Assembly (NCBI GenBank): GCA_015064685.1 | Contig: SVRT01000004.1 | Coordinates: 1-55,882 of the forward strand | Direction of reading: 5' to 3' | DNA length: 55,882 bases | Origin: Oscillospiraceae bacterium | GTDB lineage: Bacteria; Bacillota; Clostridia; Oscillospirales; CAG-272 | In this document: in pieces, positions 9,473 to 18,862 of the stretch | Numbering within the stretch: the first letter of the stretch is position 1 | How the letters are laid out: each line of letters starts with the position of its first letter | The notes under the pieces: generated by a model | Database searches by the model: none | What the model was told of the DNA's origin: nothing | What the model saw: only the letters and a program-made list of their open reading frames with translations | Translations under genes and position numbers: made by a program

Positions 9473-9562
9473 CACGCTTTCGCCTCTGCGAAAGCATACC
9501 ACTCGCCTAAGGCGAATATCACGCCGACAAAGTCGGCATATCACGCTTGCGAAGCAAGCATA
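9473..9562. repeat. Ladder of four short hairpins between ilvD and leuA
   Basis: Four consecutive short palindromes (CTTTCGCCTCTGCGAAAG, TCGCCTAAGGCGA, GCCGACAAAGTCGGC, GCTTGCGAAGCAAGC), the last three each followed by a constant ATATCAC. The stems differ in sequence but the spacer is conserved. The last hairpin reaches the ilvD stop codon. No coding function is supported. Confidence 0.8.
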
Positions 9563-11221
9563 TCACTTCATCACCGCGCCCTGATCCGCGCCGCTGACAA
9601 GTCTTGCATAGCGCGCAAGCCAGCCCGACTTGATATTGGGCTCGGGGCAGACGTATTTTGCGCGTCTCGCGTCAAGCTCCCCGTCGCTTACCTTTACGTT
9701 GATAGAAGCGCCGGGAATATCTATCTCAATGATATCGCCCTCTTCGATAAGCGCGATGTTTCCGCCGTCAGCCGCCTCGGGAGAAACGTGACCGATCGAC
9801 GCTCCGCGCGATGCGCCCGAGAAACGTCCGTCTGTGATGAGCGCGACGGTCTTGTCGAGCTTCATACCTGCGAGAGCGGAGGTGGGATTGAGCATCTCTC
9901 TCATTCCGGGACCGCCCTTAGGTCCTTCATATCTTATTACTACGACGTCGCCGTCGACTATCTTTCCTGCATAAATTGCGGCAATTGCCTCGTCCTCGGA
10001 GTTAAATACTCTCGCGGGGCCCGAATGCTTAAGCATCTCGGGAGCGACCGCACTCCTCTTAACTACACAGCCCTTCTGCGCGATATTGCCCCAGAGGATC
10101 TGGATTCCACCCGTCTCGCTGTACGGGTCGGTGATAGGACGGATCGCCTTTGTGGACTTGATATACGCGCCCTCGACGTTCTCGCCTACTGTCTTGCCCG
10201 TAACCGTCATCGCCTCAGTATCAAGCAGACCCCTCTTGATAAGCTCTGCCTGTACCGCTCTGATACCGCCCGCCGCGTCGAGATCCTGCATGTGAGTCGA
10301 TCCCGCGGGAGCCAAGTGACAGAGGTTTGGAACCTTCGCGCTCATTTCGTTAAAGAGATTGAGATCGAGCGGGACTCCCGCCTCGTTTGCGATAGCAAGC
10401 AGGTGAAGCACGCTGTTCGACGAGCATCCGAGCGCCATATCGCAAGCGAGCGCGTTCTTTATCGATCTTTCATTTATGATATCGCGCGCGCAGATATTCT
10501 TCTCGACCATTTCCATTATAGCCATTCCCGCGTGCTTTGCCAGCATTATTCTCTTATTGGAAACCGCGGGGATAGTTCCGTTGCCGGGGAGAGCTATTCC
10601 CATCGACTCGCAAAGGCAGTTCATAGAATTTGCGGTATACATTCCCGCGCAGGAACCGCAACCGGGGCAAGCACCCGTCTCGCACTCACAGAGCTTTTCT
10701 TCGTCAATGATTCCCGCCTTGTAAGCGCCGACCGCCTCGAAGAGCTTTGAGAGGCTGACCTCCTCGCCGTCATAGGTGCCTGCAAGCATAGGTCCGCCCG
10801 AGCAGACGACCGTCGGCACGTTCATTCTGACCGCCGCCATAACCATTCCGGGCACTATCTTGTCGCAGTTGGGAACGAGGACGAGTCCGTCGAGCTGATG
10901 AGCCATAGTCATAGTCTCAACGCTGTCCGCGATAAGCTCACGGGATGCAAGCGAATATTTCATTCCGATGTGTCCCATAGCAATTCCGTCGCATACTCCG
11001 ATAGACGGAATAAGCACGGGCGTACCGCCTGCCATTCTGATTCCGGCCTTGACCGCGTCTGCGATCTTGTCAAGATGCGCGTGTCCGGGGACTATCTCGC
11101 TGTGCGCACTGACTACACCGATAAGAGGTCTCTCAAGCTCCTCCTTGGTGTATCCTATCGCGTAAAAAAGACTTCTGTTCGGCGCTCTCTCCGCGCCCTT
11201 CGTTACGTTATCCGATCTCAT
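9563..11221 (-). CDS. ilvD: Dihydroxy-acid dehydratase
   Basis: Iron-sulfur enzyme that dehydrates 2,3-dihydroxyisovalerate and 2,3-dihydroxy-3-methylvalerate to 2-ketoisovalerate and 2-keto-3-methylvalerate. The 552 residues show the NCDKIVPG signature (C119) and [11 protein letters not shown] (C191), both cluster ligands, plus the C-terminal [13 protein letters not shown] motif. The ATG at 11221 has AAGGAG at optimal distance. It sits between the ECF S component and leuA. Its product 2-ketoisovalerate is the branch point to valine, leucine and pantothenate, which fits the neighbouring coaX-like and ECF genes. Confidence 0.98.
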   Translation of the reverse strand: MRSDNVTKGAERAPNRSLFYAIGYTKEELERPLIGVVSAHSEIVPGHAHLDKIADAVKAGIRMAGGTPVLIPSIGVCDGIAMGHIGMKYSLASRELIADSVETMTMAHQLDGLVLVPNCDKIVPGMVMAAVRMNVPTVVCSGGPMLAGTYDGEEVSLSKLFEAVGAYKAGIIDEEKLCECETGACPGCGSCAGMYTANSMNCLCESMGIALPGNGTIPAVSNKRIMLAKHAGMAIMEMVEKNICARDIINERSIKNALACDMALGCSSNSVLHLLAIANEAGVPLDLNLFNEMSAKVPNLCHLAPAGSTHMQDLDAAGGIRAVQAELIKRGLLDTEAMTVTGKTVGENVEGAYIKSTKAIRPITDPYSETGGIQILWGNIAQKGCVVKRSAVAPEMLKHSGPARVFNSEDEAIAAIYAGKIVDGDVVVIRYEGPKGGPGMREMLNPTSALAGMKLDKTVALITDGRFSGASRGASIGHVSPEAADGGNIALIEEGDIIEIDIPGASINVKVSDGELDARRAKYVCPEPNIKSGWLARYARLVSGADQGAVMK

Positions 11222-11237
11222 TTTTTCTCCTTATATC

Positions 11238-11286
11238 GCGGGGGAGGAGGAAACTTTTTTAAGGAAAAAGTTTCCTCCTCCCCCGC
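11238..11286 (-). repeat. Intercistronic inverted repeat before ilvD
   Basis: A perfect inverted repeat of about 23 bp (GCGGGGGAGGAGGAAAC... on both arms, 11238-11260 and 11263-11286) with a very short loop. It ends 17 nt before the ilvD ATG. It shares sequence, including the CCGCCTTCAAAAACCTT flank, with the repeat before leuC. Confidence 0.82.
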
Positions 11287-11352
11287 ACCCCCTCCGCCTT
11301 CAAAAACCTTACTTAAAAAGGAGTTGTGGGGAATATGATAAATTTTTTCTGA

Positions 11353-11985
11353 TTATTTAAGCTTTTTGCCAACGACCGCGACTATACGGACGATGGCAGG
11401 TGAAACGATAAGATTAACTACAAATTCTCCAATAAAGTTCAAGCCTGCAAGGCCGAGGAAAACCACCTCGATAGCACTTCCATACTGACCGAATGCATCA
11501 GGGAAAAGCGCAGGAAGTCCGCTCATCGTGTCAAAGAAGAACAAAAACATTCCAAGCACGAAGATACCCGTATTGATGATCGGAGCGGAAACAGACGCGA
11601 TAACCGTCGTGAGAATTATTCTCTTCTCTCCAAGCACCTTATCAAGTGCCTTGTAGATCAATCCCGAGCCGAGACCGCAGGCGATCGCCTTTACAAGACA
11701 GACAACGATAAACCAAAACGGACTTGCCTCCCAGAGCAAGAAGGAAAAGGGGTCTACGCCCATAATTCCCATAACCATCGTAATGACACCGAAAACAAAG
11801 CCTAAAAATGCGCCCTCACGCCATCCGAGCAAAAATGCACCGATAACGATGGGTACAAGAACGAACGACATCGGCAACGGACCAATCTTTATAAACGATC
11901 CGAGCATTTGCAGTACGAATACGAGCGCAATAAGCAGCGCAAGCTGTACCATCTTCACGACCTTTTTTGTTGTTGATGTTCTCAT
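11353..11985 (-). CDS. ECF transporter S component, possibly for pantothenate
   Basis: A 210-residue membrane protein with about six hydrophobic segments after a short basic N-terminus (residues 1-11), as in substrate-binding S components of energy-coupling factor vitamin transporters. It would dock on a shared EcfA/A'/T module, which is not in this window. The central GAFLLGWREGAFLGF stretch and the overall length fit the ECF_trnsprt family. Substrate cannot be read from sequence alone; its position beside a pantothenate-kinase-like gene and inside the 2-ketoisovalerate operon suggests pantothenate (PanT-like). RBS AAAGGAG precedes the ATG at 11985. Riboflavin or another vitamin is the alternative. 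Confidence 0.8.
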   Translation of the reverse strand: MRTSTTKKVVKMVQLALLIALVFVLQMLGSFIKIGPLPMSFVLVPIVIGAFLLGWREGAFLGFVFGVITMVMGIMGVDPFSFLLWEASPFWFIVVCLVKAIACGLGSGLIYKALDKVLGEKRIILTTVIASVSAPIINTGIFVLGMFLFFFDTMSGLPALFPDAFGQYGSAIEVVFLGLAGLNFIGEFVVNLIVSPAIVRIVAVVGKKLK

Positions 11986-12090
11986 ATTAAATTCTCCTTT
12001 GAGGGAATTCCACCCTCTGCTGTCGTCCCGAGATCGGGTACGGCGCTTGAATTTTTATAATAATCGCAAAAGCGTTATTATCAAGGTCAA

Positions 12091-12888
12091 TTATCCAACT
12101 GTTCTTTTGTATATCTCAAGAAGTCCCTTGAGAGTCATCATTCCGTCGTAACGGAATGTGTGTGAGCTGTATGCAAGACAGGGCTTGGATTTTTCTCCCG
12201 TAGCGAAAAGAATCGCCTCTCCGCTCTTGCACTTAAGCTCTCTTTCAAATCGGTCGATAAGACCGTCTATCATCGCCGCCTGACCGAGTATCACACCCGA
12301 GCAGAGCGACTCTCTCGTATTCTTTCCGATCGCGCGTGTCGCTCCCAGAAGCTCGATGTTCGGAAGCTGAGCGGTCTCTCTGTGGAGCGCGCCGAGCGAC
12401 ATATCTATGCCCGGGATTATCGCGCCTCCGACCACCTCGCGATTTTTATTAATGGCAAAAAGCGTTGTGACCGTATCCATATCAAGCAGGATCGTGGGAC
12501 CTTCTATCCCCTCCGCCTTCATAGCGGCTACCGCCGCCGCGCAATTTGCGACGATGTCCGCGCCAAGCTCTGCGGGATCGTCGATCTTTATAGCGAACCC
12601 CGTCTTTACGCCGGGTCCGACCGTCACGGGAGTCTTGCCCGTGAGCGCGAGGATGACCTTCTTGATCTCCTCGTTTAGCTGAGGAACAACGCTCGCCATT
12701 ATCGCGCCGTCAATATCCTTCGGATCAATTCCCGAATAATCGAGTAACTGTCTGACGGATACCGCGTATTCGTCCGCGGTCTTCTTAAGATCTGCGGCTA
12801 TCTTGAAGCAAGCCACACTCTCTGCGCCCGTTTCGCTGAAAATCGCAAAGGAAATCACCTTGTTTCCAACGTTTACCGCTAATAGCAT
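12091..12888 (-). CDS. Type III pantothenate kinase homolog with degenerate ATP site
   Basis: The 265-residue protein aligns along its length with CoaX, the type III pantothenate kinase that starts CoA synthesis. The C-terminal half is well kept: GGAIIPG at 154-160 and the following LGALHRETAQLP. Key nucleotide and catalytic motifs are altered: the usual D-x-G-N-T is N6-V-G-N-K10, the G-A-D-R motif is GADI (D111 kept, Arg lost), and the D-x-G-T phosphate loop is D136-M-D-T139. GGAGGA precedes the ATG. It is followed by the ECF S component in the ilv operon. It may be a slow kinase, or a pantothenate or acyl-binding regulator like other non-catalytic CoaX relatives; function is not settled by sequence. 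Confidence 0.85.
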   Translation of the reverse strand: MLLAVNVGNKVISFAIFSETGAESVACFKIAADLKKTADEYAVSVRQLLDYSGIDPKDIDGAIMASVVPQLNEEIKKVILALTGKTPVTVGPGVKTGFAIKIDDPAELGADIVANCAAAVAAMKAEGIEGPTILLDMDTVTTLFAINKNREVVGGAIIPGIDMSLGALHRETAQLPNIELLGATRAIGKNTRESLCSGVILGQAAMIDGLIDRFERELKCKSGEAILFATGEKSKPCLAYSSHTFRYDGMMTLKGLLEIYKRTVG

Positions 12889-12917
12889 GTTTATTCCTCC
12901 TTTTTAAACTTTTTTGA

Positions 12918-12956
12918 GTGCTTGGGAAACTCTTTTTCAAAAAGTTCCCCAAGCAC
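12918..12956 (-). repeat. Intercistronic inverted repeat before the coaX-like gene
   Basis: An imperfect inverted repeat GTGCTTGGGAAACT.../...AGTTCCCCAAGCAC, about 30 nt upstream of the coaX-like ATG. Same general design as the hairpins before argH, leuC and ilvD. Confidence 0.65.
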
Positions 12957-12988
12957 GATTCGTCTTTTTTTATAACCAAGACCAAGAA

Positions 12989-14023
<1,035 letters not shown>

Positions 14024-14088
14024 TTAATATTTGTTGTTTATTATTTGATCGAATCGAAAACCGTTCCCGGTTTTTTCTTGCTTGTCAC

Positions 14089-14583
14089 TCACAATTCGTA
14101 AGTGACGTGACCTCTTTCCATTGCGATCGCTCCCGATCGGCAAAGCTCGACGACCTCGAACTTTTCGGTATCCTCGATAAAGCTGTCAATTCTCTGTGGA
14201 GTATCGCAAAGCTCGCATATAATGCATCCGCCCGTTCTGTCCACGACCTTAACGCCGTAGATCGAGATAAGGCTCTCAAGATCCTCGTTTCCGTTCTCCT
14301 TTGCCGAGAACTTGATGAGAAGGATCTCGTGGATAAGGCTGAAGGTCGGCTCTACCGAGAAGATAAGCTTTGTCTCAACGAGCTTGCCCGTCTGCTTCAT
14401 TATCTGAGCAAAGGTCTTTTCGTCACCGATCGTCATAATGGTTATACGGGATATTTTCTCGTTGTGTGTCGGCGAAACCGTAAGGGAGTGAATGTTAAAG
14501 CCTCTCTGAACGAAAAGCGAGGAGATCCTTGCAAGCACACCCGCGTTATTTTCAACAAGAAGGACCATACACTGTTTTTTCAT
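14089..14583 (-). CDS. ilvN: Acetolactate synthase, small regulatory subunit
   Basis: Regulatory partner of IlvB that raises its activity and normally confers valine feedback inhibition. The 164 residues begin with an ACT domain (VLLVENNAGVLARISSLF, residues 7-24, then RGFNIHSLTV) and end with the ALS_ss C-terminal domain. I chose the ATG at 14583, 8 nt after GGAGG; the ATG at 14589 is only 2 nt after it. It starts 13 bp after the ilvB stop, consistent with translational coupling of the two subunits. Confidence 0.97.
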   Translation of the reverse strand: MKKQCMVLLVENNAGVLARISSLFVQRGFNIHSLTVSPTHNEKISRITIMTIGDEKTFAQIMKQTGKLVETKLIFSVEPTFSLIHEILLIKFSAKENGNEDLESLISIYGVKVVDRTGGCIICELCDTPQRIDSFIEDTEKFEVVELCRSGAIAMERGHVTYEL

Positions 14584-14596
14584 ATTCATATCCTCC

Positions 14597-16255
14597 TTAT
14601 TTCATAATGATGTCGTTGACTGTTTTGCCCGAGGGGATCATGGGAAGGACCTTTTCGTCCTTGTCCACGACGCACTCGATCCAAACGGGACGGTTCAGCG
14701 TGAGCGCTTCCTTCATTGCCGCTTCGAACTCTGCGGGAGTCTCACAGTGATATCCTACACCGCCAAAGCCCTCGGCAACTGCCTTGTAATTTGTAACTCG
14801 GTTCGGCTCGCTCGACGAAAACCTCTTTCCGTAGAACGCGTCCTGCCACTGATGCACCATTCCGAGCACTGAGTTATTGAAGATGACCGAAATAACCGGC
14901 ACGTTGTAGCTTACCGCCGTGCAAAGCTCGTTAAGGTTCATATGGAAGGAGCCGTCACCCGTGAAATGCACTACGGGCACCTCGGGACGCGCGATCGAAG
15001 CTCCTATCGCCGCTCCGTATCCGTATCCCATCGTTCCAAGACCGCCACTGGTCAGGAAATTGTTAGGATGCGTGTGGCGGAGATACTGCGCCGCCCACAT
15101 CTGATGCTGACCTACGTCTGTTACGTATATAGCATCCTTGCCCGCAAGCTCGCAGGATTTCTGAACGATGTAATGGGGCTTGAGCACCTCGTCCGAATCC
15201 TCGGGAACATAGCTCTTTGACTTCCACAGGTCGATCTGGTCCATCCAAGCGTCGTGCTTTGCAGGCTTTATGAACTTGAGCATCTCGCTAAGCACTGCCT
15301 TTACGTCACCGACTATACTGTAATCGGCAATTACGTTCTTGTTTATCTCGCTGGGATCGATGTCGATATGAATTATTCTCGCATTCTGCGCGAACTTCTC
15401 TGTATTGAGCGCAACTCTGTCTGAAAAACGCGTTCCTATCGCGATAAGCACGTCGCTGCGGTGAGCGGCGAGATTGGCGCAATAGGTTCCGTGCATTCCG
15501 ATAAGACCTAAGTTGTTTCTCTCTCCGTATCCAAGCACGCCTGCCGCCATAAGCGTATACGCAGCGGGAATGTCTGCCTTCTCAATAAGTCCGCGAAGCT
15601 CGTCTCCCGCCTCGCTGAGTCTAACGCCGCCGCCAAAATAGATGCAAGGACGCTCGCTTCTGTTGATAAGCTCCGCGATCTCTTCGACGTTGCCCTTGAT
15701 CTCACTTGTTCTTCCTGCTTTTACAGCCTCACAAGGCTCATATTCGGCCATTGCCGCGGATACGTCCTTCGGAATATCGATAAGGACAGGGCCGGGACGA
15801 CCGCTTCCCGCGATCTCAAACGCGCGGCGGACCGTATCTGCAAGCTCGTTTACGTCGCGCACGACGAAATTGTGCTTTGTTATGGGCATTGTAATACCCG
15901 TGATGTATACCTCCTGGAAGCTGTCGCATCCGATGAGGGGATTAGGCACGTTACCCGTAATAGCGACCATAGGGACACTGTCCATATATGCCGTCGCTAT
16001 ACCCGTAACAAGATTGGTAGCTCCGGGGCCGCTTGTGGCAATTACCACACCGGTCTTGCCCGTAGCTCTTGCATAACCGTCTGCCGCATGGGCTGCGCCC
16101 TGCTCGTGCGCGGTCATGTAGTGAGTTATTCTGTCACTGTATTTGTAAAGAGCATCGTAGATATTGAGCACCGATCCGCCCGGATATCCGAACACGGTGT
16201 CTACTCCCTGCTCAAGCAATACGTTGACGAGAATCTCGGAACCGTTAAGTTTCAT
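14597..16255 (-). CDS. ilvB: Acetolactate synthase, large catalytic subunit
   Basis: ThDP-dependent condensation of pyruvate with pyruvate or 2-ketobutyrate, first shared step to Val, Leu and Ile. The 552 residues hold the three family domains: the PYR domain with the catalytic glutamate E51 in AHEQGAAHAADGYAR, the central domain, and the PP domain with the GDGSFHMNLNEL metal/ThDP motif near residue 432. The ATG at 16255 has AGGAGG 5-6 nt upstream; an in-frame ATG at 16327 lies at the edge of the leader terminator region. First gene of the operon, directly downstream of a T-box leader. Confidence 0.97.
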   Translation of the reverse strand: MKLNGSEILVNVLLEQGVDTVFGYPGGSVLNIYDALYKYSDRITHYMTAHEQGAAHAADGYARATGKTGVVIATSGPGATNLVTGIATAYMDSVPMVAITGNVPNPLIGCDSFQEVYITGITMPITKHNFVVRDVNELADTVRRAFEIAGSGRPGPVLIDIPKDVSAAMAEYEPCEAVKAGRTSEIKGNVEEIAELINRSERPCIYFGGGVRLSEAGDELRGLIEKADIPAAYTLMAAGVLGYGERNNLGLIGMHGTYCANLAAHRSDVLIAIGTRFSDRVALNTEKFAQNARIIHIDIDPSEINKNVIADYSIVGDVKAVLSEMLKFIKPAKHDAWMDQIDLWKSKSYVPEDSDEVLKPHYIVQKSCELAGKDAIYVTDVGQHQMWAAQYLRHTHPNNFLTSGGLGTMGYGYGAAIGASIARPEVPVVHFTGDGSFHMNLNELCTAVSYNVPVISVIFNNSVLGMVHQWQDAFYGKRFSSSEPNRVTNYKAVAEGFGGVGYHCETPAEFEAAMKEALTLNRPVWIECVVDKDEKVLPMIPSGKTVNDIIMK

Positions 16256-16338
16256 TCTTTCCTCCTGTAAATGCTGCTCCACGGTAAAACCGGAGCCAGC
16301 GAAATGAGCATAAAAATTGAAATGCATCGCAAAAAGAC

Positions 16339-16622
16339 AAAAAAGCCCTGCCTCTTTAGGATCAAAGAGACAAAGGGCTCAAAAAACTCTCTGCGGTACC
16401 ACTCTTATTGTCGCGATCGCGACCGCTCTGCTTTTACCTATCAGTAAAACCGTCCTTGGTAACGGGGACTGCCGTCTGCCTCTACTATTCCGACTTTGCG
16501 GTGTTCGGACAGATGCTCCGGGACGAGCTTCATTCGCTTGTGCCACCGACTCGCATCGACCGTCGGCTCTCTGAAGACCTTCTACGAACTACTGATTCCC
16601 TTCATTGCATTTCAATAAATAT
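16339..16622 (-). ncRNA. T-box leader of the ilv-leu operon, specifier read as Leu
   Basis: Reading the minus strand: a stem I region, the conserved T-box AGAGTGGTACCGCAG (16405-16391), then a terminator hairpin GCCCTTTGTCTCTTT / AAAGAGGCAGGGC ending in a T-run (16379-16339). The T-box can pair to form the antiterminator instead. Folding stem I by hand pairs GGGA with TCCC and TTCGT with GCGAA, leaving a TGAAGCTCG loop in which CUC (Leu) followed by a purine is the best specifier. Uncharged tRNA-Leu would then allow read-through. The T-box is certain; the codon is inference. Confidence 0.92.
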
Positions 16623-16628
16623 GTGCTG

Positions 16629-16657
16629 ATTATAGCATAAAAAGATCCCTTTGTCAA
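16629..16657 (-). promoter_or_regulatory. Sigma-A promoter of the ilv-leu operon
   Basis: Minus strand TTGACA (16657-16652), 17-bp spacer, TATAAT (16634-16629), placed just before the T-box leader. Confidence 0.88.
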
Positions 16658-16767
16658 TAAAAATAACGAATTTTTTTTCTTACATTTTTTATTATGTAAG
16701 GTTTTCACAGTTTCGCATAAAATTATCGAATATTTATCAGCACTTTAACCAATTAAATCGTTAAAAA

Positions 16768-16860
16768 GCGGCATTGGACGGAAAATTTTTCCGTCCGATA
16801 GTCATAGAGCATCGCTCTATATTATATTATTATAGATATTTACGCTGATTCAAATGCCGC
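16768..16860. repeat. Small nested inverted-repeat element upstream of the ilv-leu promoter
   Basis: Outer ends GCGGCATT (16768-16775) and AATGCCGC (16853-16860) are exact inverted repeats. Nested inside are the palindrome GGACGGAAAATTTTTCCGTCC-like hairpin (16776-16796) and ATAGAGCATCGCTCTAT (16804-16820), followed by an AT-rich stretch. It lies between the ridA stop (16891) and the ilv promoter and could also end ridA transcription. Confidence 0.6.
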
Positions 16861-16890
16861 GTCTCCATAGCATTTATCAGCTTTTTTCAA

Positions 16891-17262
16891 TCAAAGCTCG
16901 GCGATGACCTCAACCTCGCAAAGCACGTTCTTCGGGAGCTGCTTTGCCGCTACACAGCTTCTTGCGGGCTTGCCGACAAAATACTTGCCGTAGACCTCGT
17001 TGAACGCCGCAAAATCTGCCATGTCAGCCAAGAAGCAGGTGGTCTTGACCGCCTTTTCTATGCTCGTCCCCGCCGCCTCAAGTACCGCGCAGAGATTCTT
17101 GCAGACCTGCTCTGCCTGACCGACTACGTCGGTCGCCTCAACGTTGCCCGTCACAGGGTCAATTGCTATCTGTCCCGACGTAAATACGAGATTTCCTACC
17201 TTCATCGCCTGTGAGTAAGGTCCTATCGCCTCAGGCGCGTTCTTTGTGTATACCTTTTCCAT
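16891..17262 (-). CDS. ridA: RidA family 2-iminobutyrate/2-iminopropanoate deaminase
   Basis: Hydrolyses the reactive enamine/imine intermediates that PLP dehydratases such as IlvA release, protecting other PLP enzymes. The 123-residue protein has the family's N-terminal AIGPYSQA with Y16, the substrate arginine R101 in PARSCVAAKQLPKN and E116 near the end, in the usual RidA positions. I chose the ATG at 17262 with AAGGA about 9 nt upstream over one 18 nt earlier. It is downstream of ilvA on the same strand, so the pair makes 2-ketobutyrate cleanly from threonine. A repeat element of 267 bp has inserted between them. Confidence 0.95.
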   Translation of the reverse strand: MEKVYTKNAPEAIGPYSQAMKVGNLVFTSGQIAIDPVTGNVEATDVVGQAEQVCKNLCAVLEAAGTSIEKAVKTTCFLADMADFAAFNEVYGKYFVGKPARSCVAAKQLPKNVLCEVEVIAEL

Positions 17263-17305
17263 TTTTCTATTTCCTTTCAATTAATTGAATGATTATGGTT
17301 GATTT

Positions 17306-17572
17306 CAAATTTTGATTTATCGAACGGTTTAAATTGAATTTCACTACAACAAATTATCTCCACGGTACGCTTTGCGCCGTAGGGACCGACGTCCTCGGCG
17401 GTCCGCAAAGCAAACGCCTTCAAAACCCTTATGGCTGAAAAGAAACAATCGTATCGAAGCGGACCGCCGAGGACGTCGGTCCCTACGGTTGTTTGGCATC
17501 GTTTGGCTTATAGTCGTGAAGTAATTTAAAAGGGCTTGCAATTATTATCTCACCGCTAAACCGCAATTTATC
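17306..17572. repeat. Family-C modular element (267 bp)
   Basis: Starts with CAAATTTTGATTTATCGAAC and ends with CCGCTAAACCGCAATTTATC, the shared terminal modules. Inside is a perfect 30-bp inverted repeat (17377-17406 and 17459-17488; CCGTAGGGACCGACG... on the left arm). The copy at 47563-47829 has the same length and a closely similar core. It lies 8 bp past the ilvA stop, between ilvA and ridA. Confidence 0.88.
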
Positions 17573-17579
17573 AGTTAGA

Positions 17580-18773
17580 TCAAACCAATTTAAAGCCTGC
17601 GGCTGTGAGCGCGGCGGTTATTTCCTTGATGTGGTCATAGTTTCTCGTTTCGAGGACCAAACGGAGGAAGCATCCGTTAATATCGGTCGTTTCACTTGCA
17701 CGCTCGTGGTGAACGCTCGTCACGTTACCGCCGAGGGATGCGATGATCGAGGAGACCTGCTGGAGCTGTCCGGGCTTATCCATAAGCTCGATACAGAGAG
17801 TGCAGTTTCTGCCCGAGGTCAAAAGTCCGCGCTTGATAACGCGCGAGAGGATGGTAACGTCGATATTACCACCCGATACGACCGCAACTACCTTTTTACC
17901 TTTGGCGGGTATCTTGTCAAACATTACAGCGGCAACCGAAACCGCGCCCGCGCCCTCGGCAATGAGCTTATGCTGCTCGATGAGCGCAAGAATAGCGGAG
18001 GAGATCTCGTCCTCGCTGACCGTTACGATCTCGTCAACGTACTTTGATACGAGAGAGAACGTATTATCTCCCGGCTCCTTGACCGCAATTCCGTCCGCAA
18101 TAGTCGAAACGCCCGAAAGACGTTCTTTTTTTCCGTTCTTTACCGAATTATACATACTCGGCGCACCCATTGCCTGCACACCGTAAACCTTCACGGAGGG
18201 CTTGAGGTGCTTGAGCGTATACGCGATACCCGAGATGAGTCCGCCACCGCCTATCGGTACTACCACCGCATCGACGTCGTCAAGCTCGTCGATTATCTCA
18301 AGTCCGATCGTTCCCTGTCCCGCGATAACGTCCTCGTCATCGAAGGGATGAACGAAGGAATATCCCTCCTCGTCGCGAAGCTCAAGCGCGCGGTTATACG
18401 CATCGTCGTAGACGCCGGGAACCATAACCACCTCGGCTCCGTAGCTCTTGGTCGCCTCGACCTTTGAGATCGGCGCGCCGTCGGGCAGACAGATTACAGA
18501 CTTTATTCCGTATTTCTGCGCGGCGAGTGCGACTCCCTGCGCGTGATTTCCCGCAGAGCAGGCGATTACTCCCCTTGCCTTTTCCTCATCGGAGAGCTGA
18601 GATATCTTATATCCCGCTCCTCTTACCTTGAACGAGCCGGTCACCTGGAGATTCTCGGTCTTAAGATAAAGCTTGCAATCGGGATTAATTTTCGGCGATG
18701 CAATAAGCGCCGTCTTCCTTACTACGTCCTTTAATACGTATGCCGCGTGATATACCTTGTCAAGTGTTAGCAT
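17580..18773 (-). CDS. ilvA: Threonine ammonia-lyase with C-terminal ACT domain
   Basis: PLP enzyme that deaminates threonine to 2-ketobutyrate, the isoleucine precursor. The 397 residues have the PLP lysine K49 in TGSFKVRGAG, the phosphate-binding GGGGLISG loop near residue 180, and one ACT domain from about residue 325 (LCIELMDKPGQLQQV). This is the medium-length type with a single ACT domain, whereas the E. coli biosynthetic enzyme has two ACT-like repeats. The GAGAGGAA ribosome site precedes the ATG at 18773. The T-box leader with an apparent Ile specifier argues for a biosynthetic role. Confidence 0.95.
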   Translation of the reverse strand: MLTLDKVYHAAYVLKDVVRKTALIASPKINPDCKLYLKTENLQVTGSFKVRGAGYKISQLSDEEKARGVIACSAGNHAQGVALAAQKYGIKSVICLPDGAPISKVEATKSYGAEVVMVPGVYDDAYNRALELRDEEGYSFVHPFDDEDVIAGQGTIGLEIIDELDDVDAVVVPIGGGGLISGIAYTLKHLKPSVKVYGVQAMGAPSMYNSVKNGKKERLSGVSTIADGIAVKEPGDNTFSLVSKYVDEIVTVSEDEISSAILALIEQHKLIAEGAGAVSVAAVMFDKIPAKGKKVVAVVSGGNIDVTILSRVIKRGLLTSGRNCTLCIELMDKPGQLQQVSSIIASLGGNVTSVHHERASETTDINGCFLRLVLETRNYDHIKEITAALTAAGFKLV

Positions 18774-18862
18774 TTCCTTCAGTTCCTCTCAACAAATTGT
18801 TGCTTTTTAAATTACAGATTTGATTTTCACCTGTTTTTTGATCATTTTTTACCAAAAAACAC

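Noticed and set aside
9374-10750. Long plus-strand open frame opposite ilvD and the leuA start
   Set aside because: It lies antisense to a certain ilvD gene, has no family resemblance or ribosome site, and reflects codon bias on the other strand.
17377-17488. CRISPR-like repeated units in intergenic elements
   Set aside because: The repeats are inverted pairs within single elements, with no regular direct repeats and spacers and no cas genes.
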